64,000 bases of DNA from Desulfobacula sp. (lineage in GTDB: Bacteria > Desulfobacterota > Desulfobacteria > Desulfobacterales > Desulfobacteraceae): NCBI GenBank assembly GCA_023701135.1, contig JAMPXP010000001.1:248001-312000 (forward strand), given 5' to 3'. How positions within the stretch are numbered: position 1 is the first letter of the stretch; every line of letters begins with the position of its first letter. Both the position numbers and the translations under genes were made by a program. Shown piece after piece: positions 24,376-34,189 of the stretch. Under the pieces are notes generated by a model. The model did not search any database and was not told where the DNA came from. It saw nothing but the letters and a program-made list of their open reading frames with translations.

Positions 24376-25659
24376 TCATATGGTCTTTAATTGTCGCTCA
24401 CCGGGTGAGGTTTTGCATGCTTTAGCAAACTCATCAAGGCTTTGTTCAAGGATTTTAAGCTCTGTTGATTCGCAGATCTCAAGTCTGTCCTCACCCCTTT
24501 TTTCAAATTCGGACAAGACATTGGCAATTGTAAGAGACTCAATATCCCGGGCCGGGACATAACCGATCTTTTTTTTCATATTGACTTCAAGAAGAATATT
24601 GCAGTCTAACAGTTTTCCCAGCAGTATATTCACCGTTTTCAACGGTATTTTTATTTCCGAGGCAATGTCAAGGCCCGAAGCCGGGGCTTTTATATTTGCA
24701 AACCGGATGATACAGAGATGGACAATTCGCAATGCTATGAGCTTTTCCAAACGGATGCTGATATTATCATGATCGCTGTCAGAAAATCCCAAAGCATCTT
24801 TATTCTCCCATAAAAATGCGATTTCAGCTCCGAATAAAAAAATTAACCAGGATGTCTGAATCCAGATCAAAAACAAGGGAAGGGCGGCAAAACTGCCGTA
24901 AATCGCATTATAATTTGAGACACCGGCCTGAAATTTAAAATAAGCCATCTGGACAATCTGATAGATGGTACCGGAAACCAATCCGCCAACGATGGCAGCG
25001 GTGATATTGACTTTTTTATTGGGTATGAAAAAAAAGAAGAAAATAAACAGCAGCCAGATCGTTAAAAACGCAAAAAGGTTAAACCCCAGTGAAATTAACC
25101 GTTCAAAATTGTCAGGCAGGTTGATATAGGACAAAAACCTTGTCAGATAGGCGGTAATAAAAATATTGGCACTGCTGGAAAAGATAATCAACATACCGGC
25201 ACTGACTGAAATGGCGGCATAATCCGTAATTTTTCGAATCAGCGGACGGTTATCCGTGACACACCAGATTTTATTAAACGCAGTTTCAATATGTCCTACG
25301 AGTTTAATCAATACGTAAAAGAGCAGGATAACGCCGAAAATAGCCATCAAACCGCCTTTTGTTCTTTCCAGGAGACTATTCGAAAAGAAGAGGATATTCT
25401 GAATCACCTGCTCTTGCCCGGCAAATAATTCAAGAACCCGGCTTTCAAGGAATTCCTTAAACCCGAATCCCTTGGCAATACCAAAGGCCATGGCCATAAT
25501 AGGGACGATGGATAAAAAGGTCAACAAGGTCAATGATGACGCGTGTAGATCATACCGTTCCTTCCTGAATTCTTTAACCGCAGAGATAATGACGATGAAA
25601 AACTGCTTAAAAGGCGAAAATATATCTGTTTGAAGACAATGCATCACCATATTTCCCAT
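24376..25659 (-). CDS. YihY/BrkB-family membrane protein with C-terminal winged helix
   Basis: A 427-aa protein. About 30-300 form the YihY/virulence-factor-BrkB six-TM domain (LTLLTFLSIVPIMAMAFGIAKG; YNAIYGSFAALPLFLIWIQ). About 315-400 are soluble and read as a winged-helix (LDIASEIKIPLKTVNILLGKLLD). The biochemical role of the family is unknown; the older RNase BN name is not supported. Convergent to the MFS gene; the 70-bp gap has only a weak inverted repeat. Confidence 0.85.
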   Translation of the reverse strand: MGNMVMHCLQTDIFSPFKQFFIVIISAVKEFRKERYDLHASSLTLLTFLSIVPIMAMAFGIAKGFGFKEFLESRVLELFAGQEQVIQNILFFSNSLLERTKGGLMAIFGVILLFYVLIKLVGHIETAFNKIWCVTDNRPLIRKITDYAAISVSAGMLIIFSSSANIFITAYLTRFLSYINLPDNFERLISLGFNLFAFLTIWLLFIFFFFFIPNKKVNITAAIVGGLVSGTIYQIVQMAYFKFQAGVSNYNAIYGSFAALPLFLIWIQTSWLIFLFGAEIAFLWENKDALGFSDSDHDNISIRLEKLIALRIVHLCIIRFANIKAPASGLDIASEIKIPLKTVNILLGKLLDCNILLEVNMKKKIGYVPARDIESLTIANVLSEFEKRGEDRLEICESTELKILEQSLDEFAKACKTSPGERQLKTI

Positions 25660-25807
25660 TTGAAAAATAATCCGACCGATAAAAGATGATACGCCATGAT
25701 AACCTTTTCAGTCAATGAATAGGATTTTTTGTTAGTTTTTTTTTCTCAAATACTCCGGTCCTTGGAATTTCCTTTCAAAAGAATTTAAAAAAGGTGTAAA
25801 GAACAGT

Positions 25808-27439
25808 ATGAATAGATCAAAGATTGTTCTGGTTCAACCCCCCATAGAGGATTTTTACCTGACAAAGAAAAGGACCATTCCCTATGGGCTGGCCTGTATT
25901 GCCGCCTGCGTGAGAGCCAAAGGCTTTAACGTTGAAATACTGGATGGCCTTTCAACCGGGAAATCCGTAATCATTGATTATCCGGCGGAATTTTCTTATC
26001 TGAAATCTTTCTACCCCCGAAACGACATCTCGAATTTTTCCCTTTTCCATGAATTTAGGCATTTTGGTTACAGCTATGAACATATCGGAACTAAAATAAG
26101 GGAAATTCAACCCTTTCTGGTCGGCATTTCCTCTTTGTTTACCGCCTATGGCAATGAAGCCTTAAAAACAGCGGAAATCATTAAAAAATTTTATCCCCAG
26201 TGCCTTATTGTCATGGGGGGGCATCACCCGACATTTTTTCCTGAAAAAATACTGGACTGCCGTGCTGTTGATTTTGTCCTTCGAGGAGAAGGAGAAAAAT
26301 CTTTGGCCCTTCTCTGTGACGCCTTAACAACCGGTTCTGATCCGGCGGATATTCCAGGGATAGCGTTCAAAAAAGACGGGTCACTTTATATTTCAGACCC
26401 GTCCTGGATCAAAAATCCGGATGAATTTTCTTTTCCCGCCATGGATCTTGTAAACCATGGATTTTACAAAAGACATAAACGATATTCCACCCTTGTGATT
26501 TCCAGCCGGGGCTGCCCCATGCAATGTTCATACTGCTCGGTGTCGGCATCGTCTGCCTATGCGCCGTTCCGGCAAAGGCCCGTTAAAGATGTCGTCAAGG
26601 AAATAAAAATACAAATCGAATGCCGTGATATCGGCTTCATCGATTTCGAAGATGAAAATCTCTGCCTCAGTAAGTCCTGGTTTCTGGATCTGTGCAGCAG
26701 ACTTCAACCCCTTCTGGAAGGAAGAGATATTGAAATGAGAGCCATGAACGGACTTTATCCCCCTTCCATTGACAATGATATTGTAGCAGCCATGAAAGCT
26801 CTTGGGTTCAAGGCTCTGAACCTTTCCCTCGGATCGACCTCAAAAGACCAATTAAAACGGTTTCAACGGCAGGATGTGATCAACGCCTATGAAAAAGCCC
26901 TGAACCTGGCCCGGGATAACGGCCTTGAATGTGTGTCCTATCTCATTGCCGCAGCACCGGGGCAGACGGCGGATAGCTCCCTGAAAGACCTTCTATACCT
27001 TGCAGGGAAAAGAACCCTTGTGGGCTTGTCCATTTATTACCCTTCTCCCGGAAGTCTGGATTTTCAGACCTTAAAGGATCTGGGCATGCTGCCTGGCTCA
27101 TCGAGTCTCATGCGATCCAGTGCGCTTCCCTTTGATGATTCCACATCGAGATTAGAGGCCGTCACCTTGTTAAGGCTTTCAAGAATCATCAATTTTATGA
27201 AACATCTTATGGATGTTTTTGGAAACATACCTGACCCTGAAATTGTTCCTGATGTTTCAATCTTCCCCGTTGTTAACAGGGAGACGGTATCCCGAAAACT
27301 TTTACAATGGCTTCTGTATGATGGAAAAATTAGGGGGGTAACCGATACGGGGAATATCTATACCCATCTATCAGATGATGGCCTGGTAAAAAAATGTATC
27401 GAAAATTTGAAAGCCATTGAAATCAAAGGAGTCAGATAA
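25808..27439 (+). CDS. B12-binding-domain radical SAM protein
   Basis: A 543-aa protein. The N-terminal cobalamin-binding Rossmann domain (about 1-185) has GGHHPTFFPEKI and FVLRGEGEKSL. The radical SAM core has the CxxxCxxC cluster in SSRGCPMQCSYCSV at about 239, followed by a barrel with FIDFEDENLCL. Substrate unknown. The 3' end overlaps plsC convergently by 8 bp. Confidence 0.88.
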   Translation: MNRSKIVLVQPPIEDFYLTKKRTIPYGLACIAACVRAKGFNVEILDGLSTGKSVIIDYPAEFSYLKSFYPRNDISNFSLFHEFRHFGYSYEHIGTKIREIQPFLVGISSLFTAYGNEALKTAEIIKKFYPQCLIVMGGHHPTFFPEKILDCRAVDFVLRGEGEKSLALLCDALTTGSDPADIPGIAFKKDGSLYISDPSWIKNPDEFSFPAMDLVNHGFYKRHKRYSTLVISSRGCPMQCSYCSVSASSAYAPFRQRPVKDVVKEIKIQIECRDIGFIDFEDENLCLSKSWFLDLCSRLQPLLEGRDIEMRAMNGLYPPSIDNDIVAAMKALGFKALNLSLGSTSKDQLKRFQRQDVINAYEKALNLARDNGLECVSYLIAAAPGQTADSSLKDLLYLAGKRTLVGLSIYYPSPGSLDFQTLKDLGMLPGSSSLMRSSALPFDDSTSRLEAVTLLRLSRIINFMKHLMDVFGNIPDPEIVPDVSIFPVVNRETVSRKLLQWLLYDGKIRGVTDTGNIYTHLSDDGLVKKCIENLKAIEIKGVR

Positions 27440-28181
27440 GATGTTCCTTGACATGGGAGCATATCCTGCCATGCACCATGGAAGCGATTTCATCGGTTTC
27501 CATATTCTTGAAGATTTCATAGGGAATCTCATCCAGAACCCGGATCTGCATTTCATGTTTTCCCGTAAGAACAAGGGAGTGTTTGGGCAGAGCATCCTTG
27601 GTATTGTTGATGACCAAGGGCAGAATGGGTTTTTTCATTTTTTTGGCAAGAATGAAAGCACCTGGTTTAAAGGGTTTGACAATACCGTCTGTTGACCGGG
27701 TTCCTTCCGGGAACAGCATGATGGAAATATTCTGCTCCAAGAGCTTCTCACACTGATGCATCATGTTCAGTATACTGTGTTTGTCTCCCCTTTTCAGCTT
27801 GATATATCCGTTTAAAAACATATTCCAGCCAATAAACGGCAGCATGAAAACTTCAGCTTTCGAAACCCACCTGAAAGGAAAAAAAAGACGGTAGACGACC
27901 AGAATATCTAGCTGGGATTGGTGATTGGAAACAATGACATAGGATTTTTTCATATTCATTTTATGACGGTCCATAATGTTTACCGACCATATGGGCATGC
28001 ACCAGATATACAAGGATGCCCAGAAAGATGAAAAAAGATTCAGGAGGATGAGGCGTTTATCAAAAAAATGGGTGGAAAACCGGATAAAAAGGGCAACAAA
28101 AAACAGAACACCCGAACTCAGCCCTATAAATGCAATATAAGCATATGAAAAAAAAATCTTTCCAACGCTCTTAAAGCTCAT
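27432..28181 (-). CDS. 1-acyl-glycerol-3-phosphate acyltransferase (PlsC family)
   Basis: A 249-aa membrane-bound acyltransferase. Seen: an N-terminal TM; the HX4D catalytic motif in SNHQSQLDIL; FRWVSKAEVF; and the phosphate-binding FPEGTRSTDG. It makes phosphatidic acid for phospholipid synthesis. Its start lies inside the end of map (11-bp overlap), so it is translated from the miaB-map operon. Confidence 0.93.
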   Translation of the reverse strand: MSFKSVGKIFFSYAYIAFIGLSSGVLFFVALFIRFSTHFFDKRLILLNLFSSFWASLYIWCMPIWSVNIMDRHKMNMKKSYVIVSNHQSQLDILVVYRLFFPFRWVSKAEVFMLPFIGWNMFLNGYIKLKRGDKHSILNMMHQCEKLLEQNISIMLFPEGTRSTDGIVKPFKPGAFILAKKMKKPILPLVINNTKDALPKHSLVLTGKHEMQIRVLDEIPYEIFKNMETDEIASMVHGRICSHVKEHLI

Positions 28182-29055
28182 AAGGGGTAAGGCTTTCCCA
28201 TCCGTTTTCCGTTACAAGAATCGTCTGCTCAAACTGGGCGGACAATGATCCGTCATTTGTGACGGCTGTCCATCGGTCTTCAAGCACATGAAGCTCTTTT
28301 TTTCCCAGATTGATCATGGGTTCAATGGTAAACACCATACCCGGCACAAGGGCAATCCCCTTTCCCTTAGTGCCGAAATGAAGCACCTGGGGCTGTTCAT
28401 GGAAATCGGTTCCCACTCCGTGCCCGACGAATTCCCGGACTACGGAACAGCCCTGTGATTCTGCATAGCTTTGAATGGCATAACCGATATCCCCGAGGGT
28501 TGCGCCGGGGGTGACGGCCCCTATTCCTCTTTTCAAGGATTCGGCAGCCACGCTGACTATTTTTCGTCCTTTTTCCGTGGGGGTCCCGACAAAAAAGGTT
28601 TTGCTGGCATCGGCATAATATCCATTCAGAATAGGGGTAATATCCACGTTTACGATGTCCCCATCCTTGAGCACCCGGTTTCCAGGAATGCCGTGACAGA
28701 TCACCTCATTCACGGAAACACAGACACTTTTAGGGAATCCCCGGTAATTCAAAGGGGCCGGAACTGCTCCGGCCCGGATGGTCTGCTCATGAACAAAAGT
28801 ATTGATGTCCTCGGTCCTGAGCCCGGGTTGTATCATCAATTCCACCTGGTTCAGAATAGACATTAAAAGTGTTCCGCATTTCCGGATGCCTTCAATTTCG
28901 TGGGGTTCTTTTAAACGGATATCATATTTTTTCTTATATTCTTCCTTGATATTCATTTCTATCTTCAAATTTCGACAGCAGTTTTTATATTTTATTCCGC
29001 TGCCACACGGGCATAAATCATTGCGCCCGATTTTCACCGATCTGTTTTTCATCAT
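28171..29055 (-). CDS. map: Methionine aminopeptidase type I with SEC-C zinc motif
   Basis: A 294-aa metalloaminopeptidase. An N-terminal SEC-C motif (NDLCPCGSGIKYKNCC) precedes the pita-bread domain with metal ligands in DGDIVNVDITPILNGYYADAS, EFVGHGVG and FTIEPM. The start at ATG 29055 is chosen because it overlaps the miaB stop (ATGATGA) with GGAG 10 bp before; a longer GTG form at 29079 is possible. Confidence 0.95.
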   Translation of the reverse strand: MMKNRSVKIGRNDLCPCGSGIKYKNCCRNLKIEMNIKEEYKKKYDIRLKEPHEIEGIRKCGTLLMSILNQVELMIQPGLRTEDINTFVHEQTIRAGAVPAPLNYRGFPKSVCVSVNEVICHGIPGNRVLKDGDIVNVDITPILNGYYADASKTFFVGTPTEKGRKIVSVAAESLKRGIGAVTPGATLGDIGYAIQSYAESQGCSVVREFVGHGVGTDFHEQPQVLHFGTKGKGIALVPGMVFTIEPMINLGKKELHVLEDRWTAVTNDGSLSAQFEQTILVTENGWESLTPYEL

Positions 29056-30416
29056 CGATTCAACTCCGGATGTCCCCACAGGGAATGGGGATATGCGCTT
29101 TCAATTCTGATCCTGACCATATCCCCGATCTTGAAACTGCTGGATGGAAAATGCACAATTTTATTGGATTCGCTTCTTCCTGTCACCTGTTCCATATTTT
29201 TTTCAAAAAATTCAAATCCATCGTGTTTCTTATTGCTTTTTCCTTCAATCAGAACTTCCAGTGTCTTTCCGACCTGCTCTTTGTTTTTCTTCTCGGTATA
29301 CGCTTCCTGTAATTGTAATAAAAGATTCAGCCTGTCAAGTTTTTCTTTTTCATCCAGTTGGGCTGAAAACTTCGCCGCAGGAGCGGATGACCTGCTGGAA
29401 TATGCAAAAGCAAAGATGGAATCAAACTCCACCGCCCGGATGAGATCCAGGGTATCATTAAAATCCTCAACAGTTTCCGAGGGGAACCCGACAATGATAT
29501 CCGTGGAGAGTGAGATATCAGGGCACTGTCTTTTTAATTCAAGAATCTTATCAAGGTACTGCTGTCTTGTATATCCCCGGTTCATCTTTTGTAAAATCCG
29601 ATCAGACCCCGATTGAACTGGGAGATGAAGGTGATTGCAGACTTTTTCAAGATCCCGGATGGCATACATCAAATCCAGGGAAAGATCCTTGGGATGGGAT
29701 GTGGCAAAACGGATGCGATATATCCCGTCAATCTGATTAATTTTTTTCAAGAGTTCGGGAAAGGAGATTTCCCCTTCTTTTTTTCCGTAGGAATTGACAT
29801 TCTGCCCCAAAAGGGTCACCTCTTTCACACCGGAACCAGCCAGAAGCGTGATTTCTTCCAGTATATGCTCAGGCTTCCGGCTTCTTTCGTTTCCACGGAC
29901 ATAGGGAACCACACAATAGGTGCAAAAATTTTCACATCCCTGCATAATGGTGACAAATTTTGAAACCTTATTTTCTTCAAAACTGCAGGCATCCGGCAGA
30001 GATTCATAGATCATGGGCGAATCTTCAATATCCACTATCCTGGAGCTTCCGGATTGAATCGCCCGGATATGCCGGCTGAATCGTGAAAAAGCCCGGGTTC
30101 CCAATACAATATCCAGGTGCGGGACCCTCTCAAAGGCTTTCTCTCCTTCCTGCTGGGCCACACATCCGGCCATCACCGTAATCAGATGCGGCCTGGTTTT
30201 TTTGATCCGGCTGAATCGTCCCAAAAAACTATAGGCTTTTTCCTCTGCTTTATGCCGGATCGAACAGGTATTGCAGACCACAACGTCTGCTTTGTCCATA
30301 TCATCGGTCTTTTCAAACCCGCAAGAATTAAGAATGGATGCGAGTTTTTCGGAATCATAGACATTCATCTGGCAGCCGATGGTGTAAATAAAGGCATATC
30401 TACTAGATTTCATCAA
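29052..30416 (-). CDS. miaB: MiaB, tRNA-2-methylthio-N6-dimethylallyladenosine synthase
   Basis: A 454-aa methylthiotransferase acting on tRNA A37. Order: N-terminal UPF0004 domain with three cluster Cys (GCQMN, CNTCSIR, MAGCVAQQ), radical SAM CxxxCxxC in MQGCENFCTYCVVPYVRG, and a C-terminal TRAM domain. It overlaps map by 4 bp and the DUF4911 gene by 14 bp. Confidence 0.97.
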   Translation of the reverse strand: MMKSSRYAFIYTIGCQMNVYDSEKLASILNSCGFEKTDDMDKADVVVCNTCSIRHKAEEKAYSFLGRFSRIKKTRPHLITVMAGCVAQQEGEKAFERVPHLDIVLGTRAFSRFSRHIRAIQSGSSRIVDIEDSPMIYESLPDACSFEENKVSKFVTIMQGCENFCTYCVVPYVRGNERSRKPEHILEEITLLAGSGVKEVTLLGQNVNSYGKKEGEISFPELLKKINQIDGIYRIRFATSHPKDLSLDLMYAIRDLEKVCNHLHLPVQSGSDRILQKMNRGYTRQQYLDKILELKRQCPDISLSTDIIVGFPSETVEDFNDTLDLIRAVEFDSIFAFAYSSRSSAPAAKFSAQLDEKEKLDRLNLLLQLQEAYTEKKNKEQVGKTLEVLIEGKSNKKHDGFEFFEKNMEQVTGRSESNKIVHFPSSSFKIGDMVRIRIESAYPHSLWGHPELNR

Positions 30417-30612
30417 ACATAAAATCCTTTTTTAAATCCTCAACCACCAGCATAGCCGTTTCTATCCTGTCCGGTGCTATGGCAAGCCGGATATGGCCTG
30501 TTTTCGCATCAAGGGTGGTGGCAACGGCGACTCCCTCATGGGCTTCAAAAATAAATTTAATAAAACCGATTTTTGTTTTATCCACCCGGTATTCTTTATA
30601 TGCCATATCCAT
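30403..30612 (-). CDS. DUF4911-family small protein
   Basis: 69 aa; a compact alpha/beta protein (IGFIKFIFEAHEGVAVATTL; GHIRLAIAPDRIETAMLVVEDL) of the DUF4911 type found beside miaB. Function unknown. Its stop lies inside the miaB start region, which implies coupled translation. Confidence 0.8.
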   Translation of the reverse strand: MDMAYKEYRVDKTKIGFIKFIFEAHEGVAVATTLDAKTGHIRLAIAPDRIETAMLVVEDLKKDFMFDEI

Positions 30613-30623
30613 GAATTTATCTG

Positions 30624-31199
30624 TTATTCCTTGCTGAAACGGTCTCTGTGAATTTTGGGTGATCTTCTGGGCGGGGCCTTGGCCTCCATGGCAGGTGTTC
30701 CAATTAAAACAGCACCGGCCACATCCAGCTCTGTTGGAATATCAAGAACGGTTTTCAATGAGGCGGGATTGAAGAAAGTAAACCATAACGAATCAAGGCC
30801 TATATCTGTAGCCTTCAGCAGCATATTCTGGATACAAGCGGAAGTGGACTGAAGGGCGCCGTGGGGTTGGCCGAAATAATTTCCCAGTCCGCCTTTATTG
30901 GGGTTATAGACAACCACCAGTATCAGGGGAGCTTCTCCGATAAAATTCATGGGATATTTTTTCGCCCAGGCAGGCCCGTTATTGTCCTCAATAATCTGTT
31001 TGGCCTCAATTCCTGTTTTCTGAATCTGGGCCTTGACCGCAGGATCGGTCACCGATATAAATTCAAAGGGTTGCTCATTCAACGGACTTGGGGCCCACTG
31101 CCCTGCTGTTACAATGGCCTGTAATTGATCTTCGGTAACGGGAACCGGTTTAAATGCCCTGCAACTGCGCCTTTTTTTTATCAATTCATCAAATTCCAT
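30624..31199 (-). CDS. Nitroreductase-family flavoprotein
   Basis: A 191-aa FMN oxidoreductase fold with an N-terminal FMN phosphate motif (KKRRSCRAFKPVPVTEDQL), WAPSPLNEQPFEFISV and a C-terminal GTPAMEAKAPPRR. The physiological substrate is unknown. It lies 11 bp before the DUF4911 gene on the same strand. Confidence 0.88.
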   Translation of the reverse strand: MEFDELIKKRRSCRAFKPVPVTEDQLQAIVTAGQWAPSPLNEQPFEFISVTDPAVKAQIQKTGIEAKQIIEDNNGPAWAKKYPMNFIGEAPLILVVVYNPNKGGLGNYFGQPHGALQSTSACIQNMLLKATDIGLDSLWFTFFNPASLKTVLDIPTELDVAGAVLIGTPAMEAKAPPRRSPKIHRDRFSKE

Positions 31200-31328
31200 T
31201 TGCGATTTCCTTTCTCAAATGATGCTGCCCGGTTATTGATTCATAGAACCCCTAAAATGTCCACAGTATCCATTTAAAAGAGGTTCAAGTCAATAAAAGA
31301 ATGGGGCTGCCAAAACCATCGACACGAT

Positions 31329-31357
31329 TTGACTTTATAACCGTTTGCTTATATAAA
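31329..31357 (+). promoter_or_regulatory. Sigma70 promoter directly abutting recJ
   Basis: TTGACT (31329-31334), 17-bp spacer and TATAAA (31352-31357). The recJ ATG is only 13 bp after the -10, so the mRNA leader would be about 7 nt or less. Confidence 0.65.
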
Positions 31358-31370
31358 ATGTCACATTAAT

Positions 31371-33077
31371 ATGGATACGATACTCACATACTCTGAACCT
31401 GACAAGGCTGCTGTTGACCTCTTAATTGAAAGATTGAATTGTCATCCTCTCCTGGCAAGACTCTTATCGGCAAGAAATATCGTGACCGCCCGGGAGGCTG
31501 AATCTTTTCTGAATCCAAGTCTTAAAAATCTGCCTGATCCGTTTATGTTAAAAGACATGGACATTGCCGTCAAAAGAATTTATAAAGCCCTTGAAAACAG
31601 GGAAAAAATCCTTGTATTCGGTGATTTTGATGCTGACGGCATTACGGCCACGGCACTTCTCGTTGATTTTCTAGAATACTGCCATGCCGATATTGCATGG
31701 TATATCCCCCACAGGATAAAAGAAGGGTACGGTCTTCAACCCGATCATATTTTGATGGCAAGGGATCAGGATGTGGACCTGATCATTACGGTCGACTGCG
31801 GGGTTACAAGTCTTGAAGCGGTGAAGGACGCCGGTCTGGAAGACATTGACGTGATCATCACGGATCACCATGAACCTGGTCCTAAACTGCCGGATGCCCT
31901 TGCCGTGATCGACCCGAAACGTGACGACTGCAAATCCTGTCTGACCTATCTTGCAGGTGTCGGCGTTGCCTTCTTCCTTGTCATGGCCCTGCGAAAATTC
32001 CTAAGGGAGAAAGGATTCTGGGAAGAACTCACCGAACCCAATCTGCTGGAAAGCCTGGATCTGTTTGCCATCGGTACCATCGGTGACATGGTCCCTCTGG
32101 TTCATATCAACCGGTCGCTCTGTATTGCCGGATTCAAACGCATCCGGCAGGGCCTGCGCCCGGGATTAAGATCTCTTGCCGATATCTCTAGGCTGGATAT
32201 CACTAAAATTGATTCAGATGATATCTCCTATAAAATTGTTCCCAGGATTAATGCGGCGGGCAGGATATCCCACGCAAGGATCTGCGTTTCCCAGCTCACG
32301 GACACGGATCGGGGAAGGATTGAAAAAACAGCCGCCCTTTTGGACCAATTAAACACCAAACGCCGGAAAATCGAACAGGAGATTGTTGCCGACATTGAAA
32401 AAAGACTCGTTAAAACCCCTCATCTGCTGAATTCAAAGCTATTGTTTTTATGGGACGATAAATGGGATCCGAGTGTTCTCGGCATTGCCGCCTCAAAACT
32501 TTCAAAAAAATATTTCTGTCCCGTGGTTTTACTCTCCACCGGCAATGGGGATGCCGTCGGCTCCTGCAGAAGCATTAATCGAATCAATATCCATCAGGCC
32601 TTAACAGAATGTGAACCCTTGCTGGTCAGATTCGGCGGACATGCCATGGCCTCGGGCCTGACCGTTAAAAAAGACAATTTACACCGCTTGAATCAACAAT
32701 TGCTGACCCATATTGAAACCTCATATTCACAACAGGATTTTCAAAAATTTTTGACGATTGATGCCGTTCTTGACCCCCAGGACATTGATATTCATATGGC
32801 AAGGGAGATAGACCGGCTCAGACCCTTTGGCATGGAAAACCCTGAACCTGTTTTCCTGTGTGAGAACCTCAATGTGGCCTCATCTTGTATCATCGGCAAT
32901 TCCCATCGAAAAATGACCCTGGAACGGTCCGGTGTCTCCAAACACCCCATTGAAGCGTTTCATTTTAATATTAGTGATCCTGCCAACCTCCCGGTTTATT
33001 ATCCAAAAATTGCTTTTAAAATAAAAATCAACAAATTCAGAACCAACACGGTTCAAATAATTATCGAAGATCTTTAG
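31371..33077 (+). CDS. recJ: RecJ, single-strand 5'-3' DNA exonuclease
   Basis: A 568-aa DHH phosphoesterase. Seen: GDFDADGITATALL (motif I), ITVDCGVTS, TDHHEPG (DHH), a DHHA1 domain with FGGHAMASGLTV, and a C-terminal OB segment. It acts in recombination and mismatch repair. No Shine-Dalgarno precedes the ATG and no later start preserves motif I. Confidence 0.95.
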   Translation: MDTILTYSEPDKAAVDLLIERLNCHPLLARLLSARNIVTAREAESFLNPSLKNLPDPFMLKDMDIAVKRIYKALENREKILVFGDFDADGITATALLVDFLEYCHADIAWYIPHRIKEGYGLQPDHILMARDQDVDLIITVDCGVTSLEAVKDAGLEDIDVIITDHHEPGPKLPDALAVIDPKRDDCKSCLTYLAGVGVAFFLVMALRKFLREKGFWEELTEPNLLESLDLFAIGTIGDMVPLVHINRSLCIAGFKRIRQGLRPGLRSLADISRLDITKIDSDDISYKIVPRINAAGRISHARICVSQLTDTDRGRIEKTAALLDQLNTKRRKIEQEIVADIEKRLVKTPHLLNSKLLFLWDDKWDPSVLGIAASKLSKKYFCPVVLLSTGNGDAVGSCRSINRINIHQALTECEPLLVRFGGHAMASGLTVKKDNLHRLNQQLLTHIETSYSQQDFQKFLTIDAVLDPQDIDIHMAREIDRLRPFGMENPEPVFLCENLNVASSCIIGNSHRKMTLERSGVSKHPIEAFHFNISDPANLPVYYPKIAFKIKINKFRTNTVQIIIEDL

Positions 33078-33163
33078 ATCTTTTTCCTTGATAAATATAT
33101 GACATTTAATATATAGATATGTGTTGATATATAATTATTGGGAGCAAAATTAAGGATAATTCA

Positions 33164-33589
33164 ATGGCAAAATTATTTTATACCGGAAACAGGGAAGCAA
33201 AACTTCTTTCAAAAATTGAAACCTCCAAAGAGCGCGAAAGAATCAGAACCATCAGCACCATCCGGGATAATGTCGATGCTTTTTCCAATAAGGTTGCCAT
33301 GAAATTGATTGAAAAAGGACTGGTTGAGACAGTTTCCAAATCCAGCATTGAGAACCAGATTGCAAGATGCCTGGATACCCTGTGCAAAGCGGAAGATTTT
33401 GATATCGATTATATGATTGCACCCTTACGGACCATTGTGCCGAATCCCAATGTTGCAAGCCTTTACCTGACAGCCTTCATAGTTGAAAAACTCATCCACC
33501 ACAAGGATGTCATAGATATCTTCGGCAGTGACGAAGATATCTATTTCTGCATCCAAAAAGAGCTGTCTGCTATCCTGCCAAAAGGTTGA
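33164..33589 (+). CDS. Conserved-looking hypothetical protein
   Basis: 141 aa, mostly helical, with no signal peptide or recognised motif. A basic N-terminus (AKLFYTGNREAKLLSKIETS) is followed by amphipathic helices (NQIARCLDTLCKAEDF; YLTAFIVEKLIHHKDV). AAGGAT precedes the ATG. It follows recJ by 86 bp on the same strand. Confidence 0.65.
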   Translation: MAKLFYTGNREAKLLSKIETSKERERIRTISTIRDNVDAFSNKVAMKLIEKGLVETVSKSSIENQIARCLDTLCKAEDFDIDYMIAPLRTIVPNPNVASLYLTAFIVEKLIHHKDVIDIFGSDEDIYFCIQKELSAILPKG

Positions 33590-33592
33590 TTT

Positions 33593-33964
33593 TTATTTTT
33601 TGACCCATTGTCCTTCCCGGTTTTGGTAAAATTCACCGGGATTTGCCTTTTCCGCTTTTCTTGCCCCCTGCACGGCTTCAACCACCTCCAGACTGGTATT
33701 TTGCTGTTTTGCAAAAATCTCATATACGGTTTTTCTGTCTGCATTTTCTGCAGCGATCACATCTTCCATGACCCTGTTTCCGGTCACATATCCTAGATAT
33801 CCCCGGTTCCCCTCTCCTATGATTCCCTTGGTCTTAAGGTCGGCAATGACCGGGAGTCTCTGGATCATTCTGTCTTTTACGGCATCCGCCAAAGCACAGG
33901 GGGGCAGCAGCAAGAGAAAAACCATGAGCAAAGGAATCATTTTCCATAAATTACGAGTATTCAT
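33593..33964 (-). CDS. YdbL-family (DUF1318) periplasmic protein
   Basis: 123 aa with a signal peptide (about 1-26, ending ALADA) and the YdbL core: VKDRMIQRLPVIADLKTKGIIGE, GYLGYV and ADRKTVYEIFAKQQNTS. In enterics YdbL regulates the YdbH-YnbE lipid bridge. It is last in the ydbH-ynbE-ydbL order preserved here, convergent with the 33164 gene. Confidence 0.88.
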   Translation of the reverse strand: MNTRNLWKMIPLLMVFLLLLPPCALADAVKDRMIQRLPVIADLKTKGIIGEGNRGYLGYVTGNRVMEDVIAAENADRKTVYEIFAKQQNTSLEVVEAVQGARKAEKANPGEFYQNREGQWVKK

Positions 33965-33972
33965 AAGGCCTC

Positions 33973-34176
33973 CTATTCTTTTTTTATTTTATTTTCAGCA
34001 GCTTCAAGATCATCAAAATAGCTGTCCAGGGCTTTTTCTACCCGGACATTCACATCAATGGTAATATGAATGGGCTTAATTTCAACGGGCTTTACGTCTA
34101 TCTGATGGGTTGACTGACAGCCTGGAAAAACATAAAGAATCAGGAATAATGCTGCTATCATCCGATTTCTGTTCAT
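33973..34176 (-). CDS. YnbE-family outer-membrane lipoprotein
   Basis: 67 aa. Lipoprotein signal (YVFPGC), then KPVEIKPIHITIDVNVRVEKAL, the signature of YnbE, which in E. coli completes the YdbH bridge at the outer membrane. It is positioned between ydbH and ydbL, with 8-bp and 13-bp gaps. Confidence 0.85.
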   Translation of the reverse strand: MNRNRMIAALFLILYVFPGCQSTHQIDVKPVEIKPIHITIDVNVRVEKALDSYFDDLEAAENKIKKE

Positions 34177-34189
34177 GGGTGCTCCTTTT

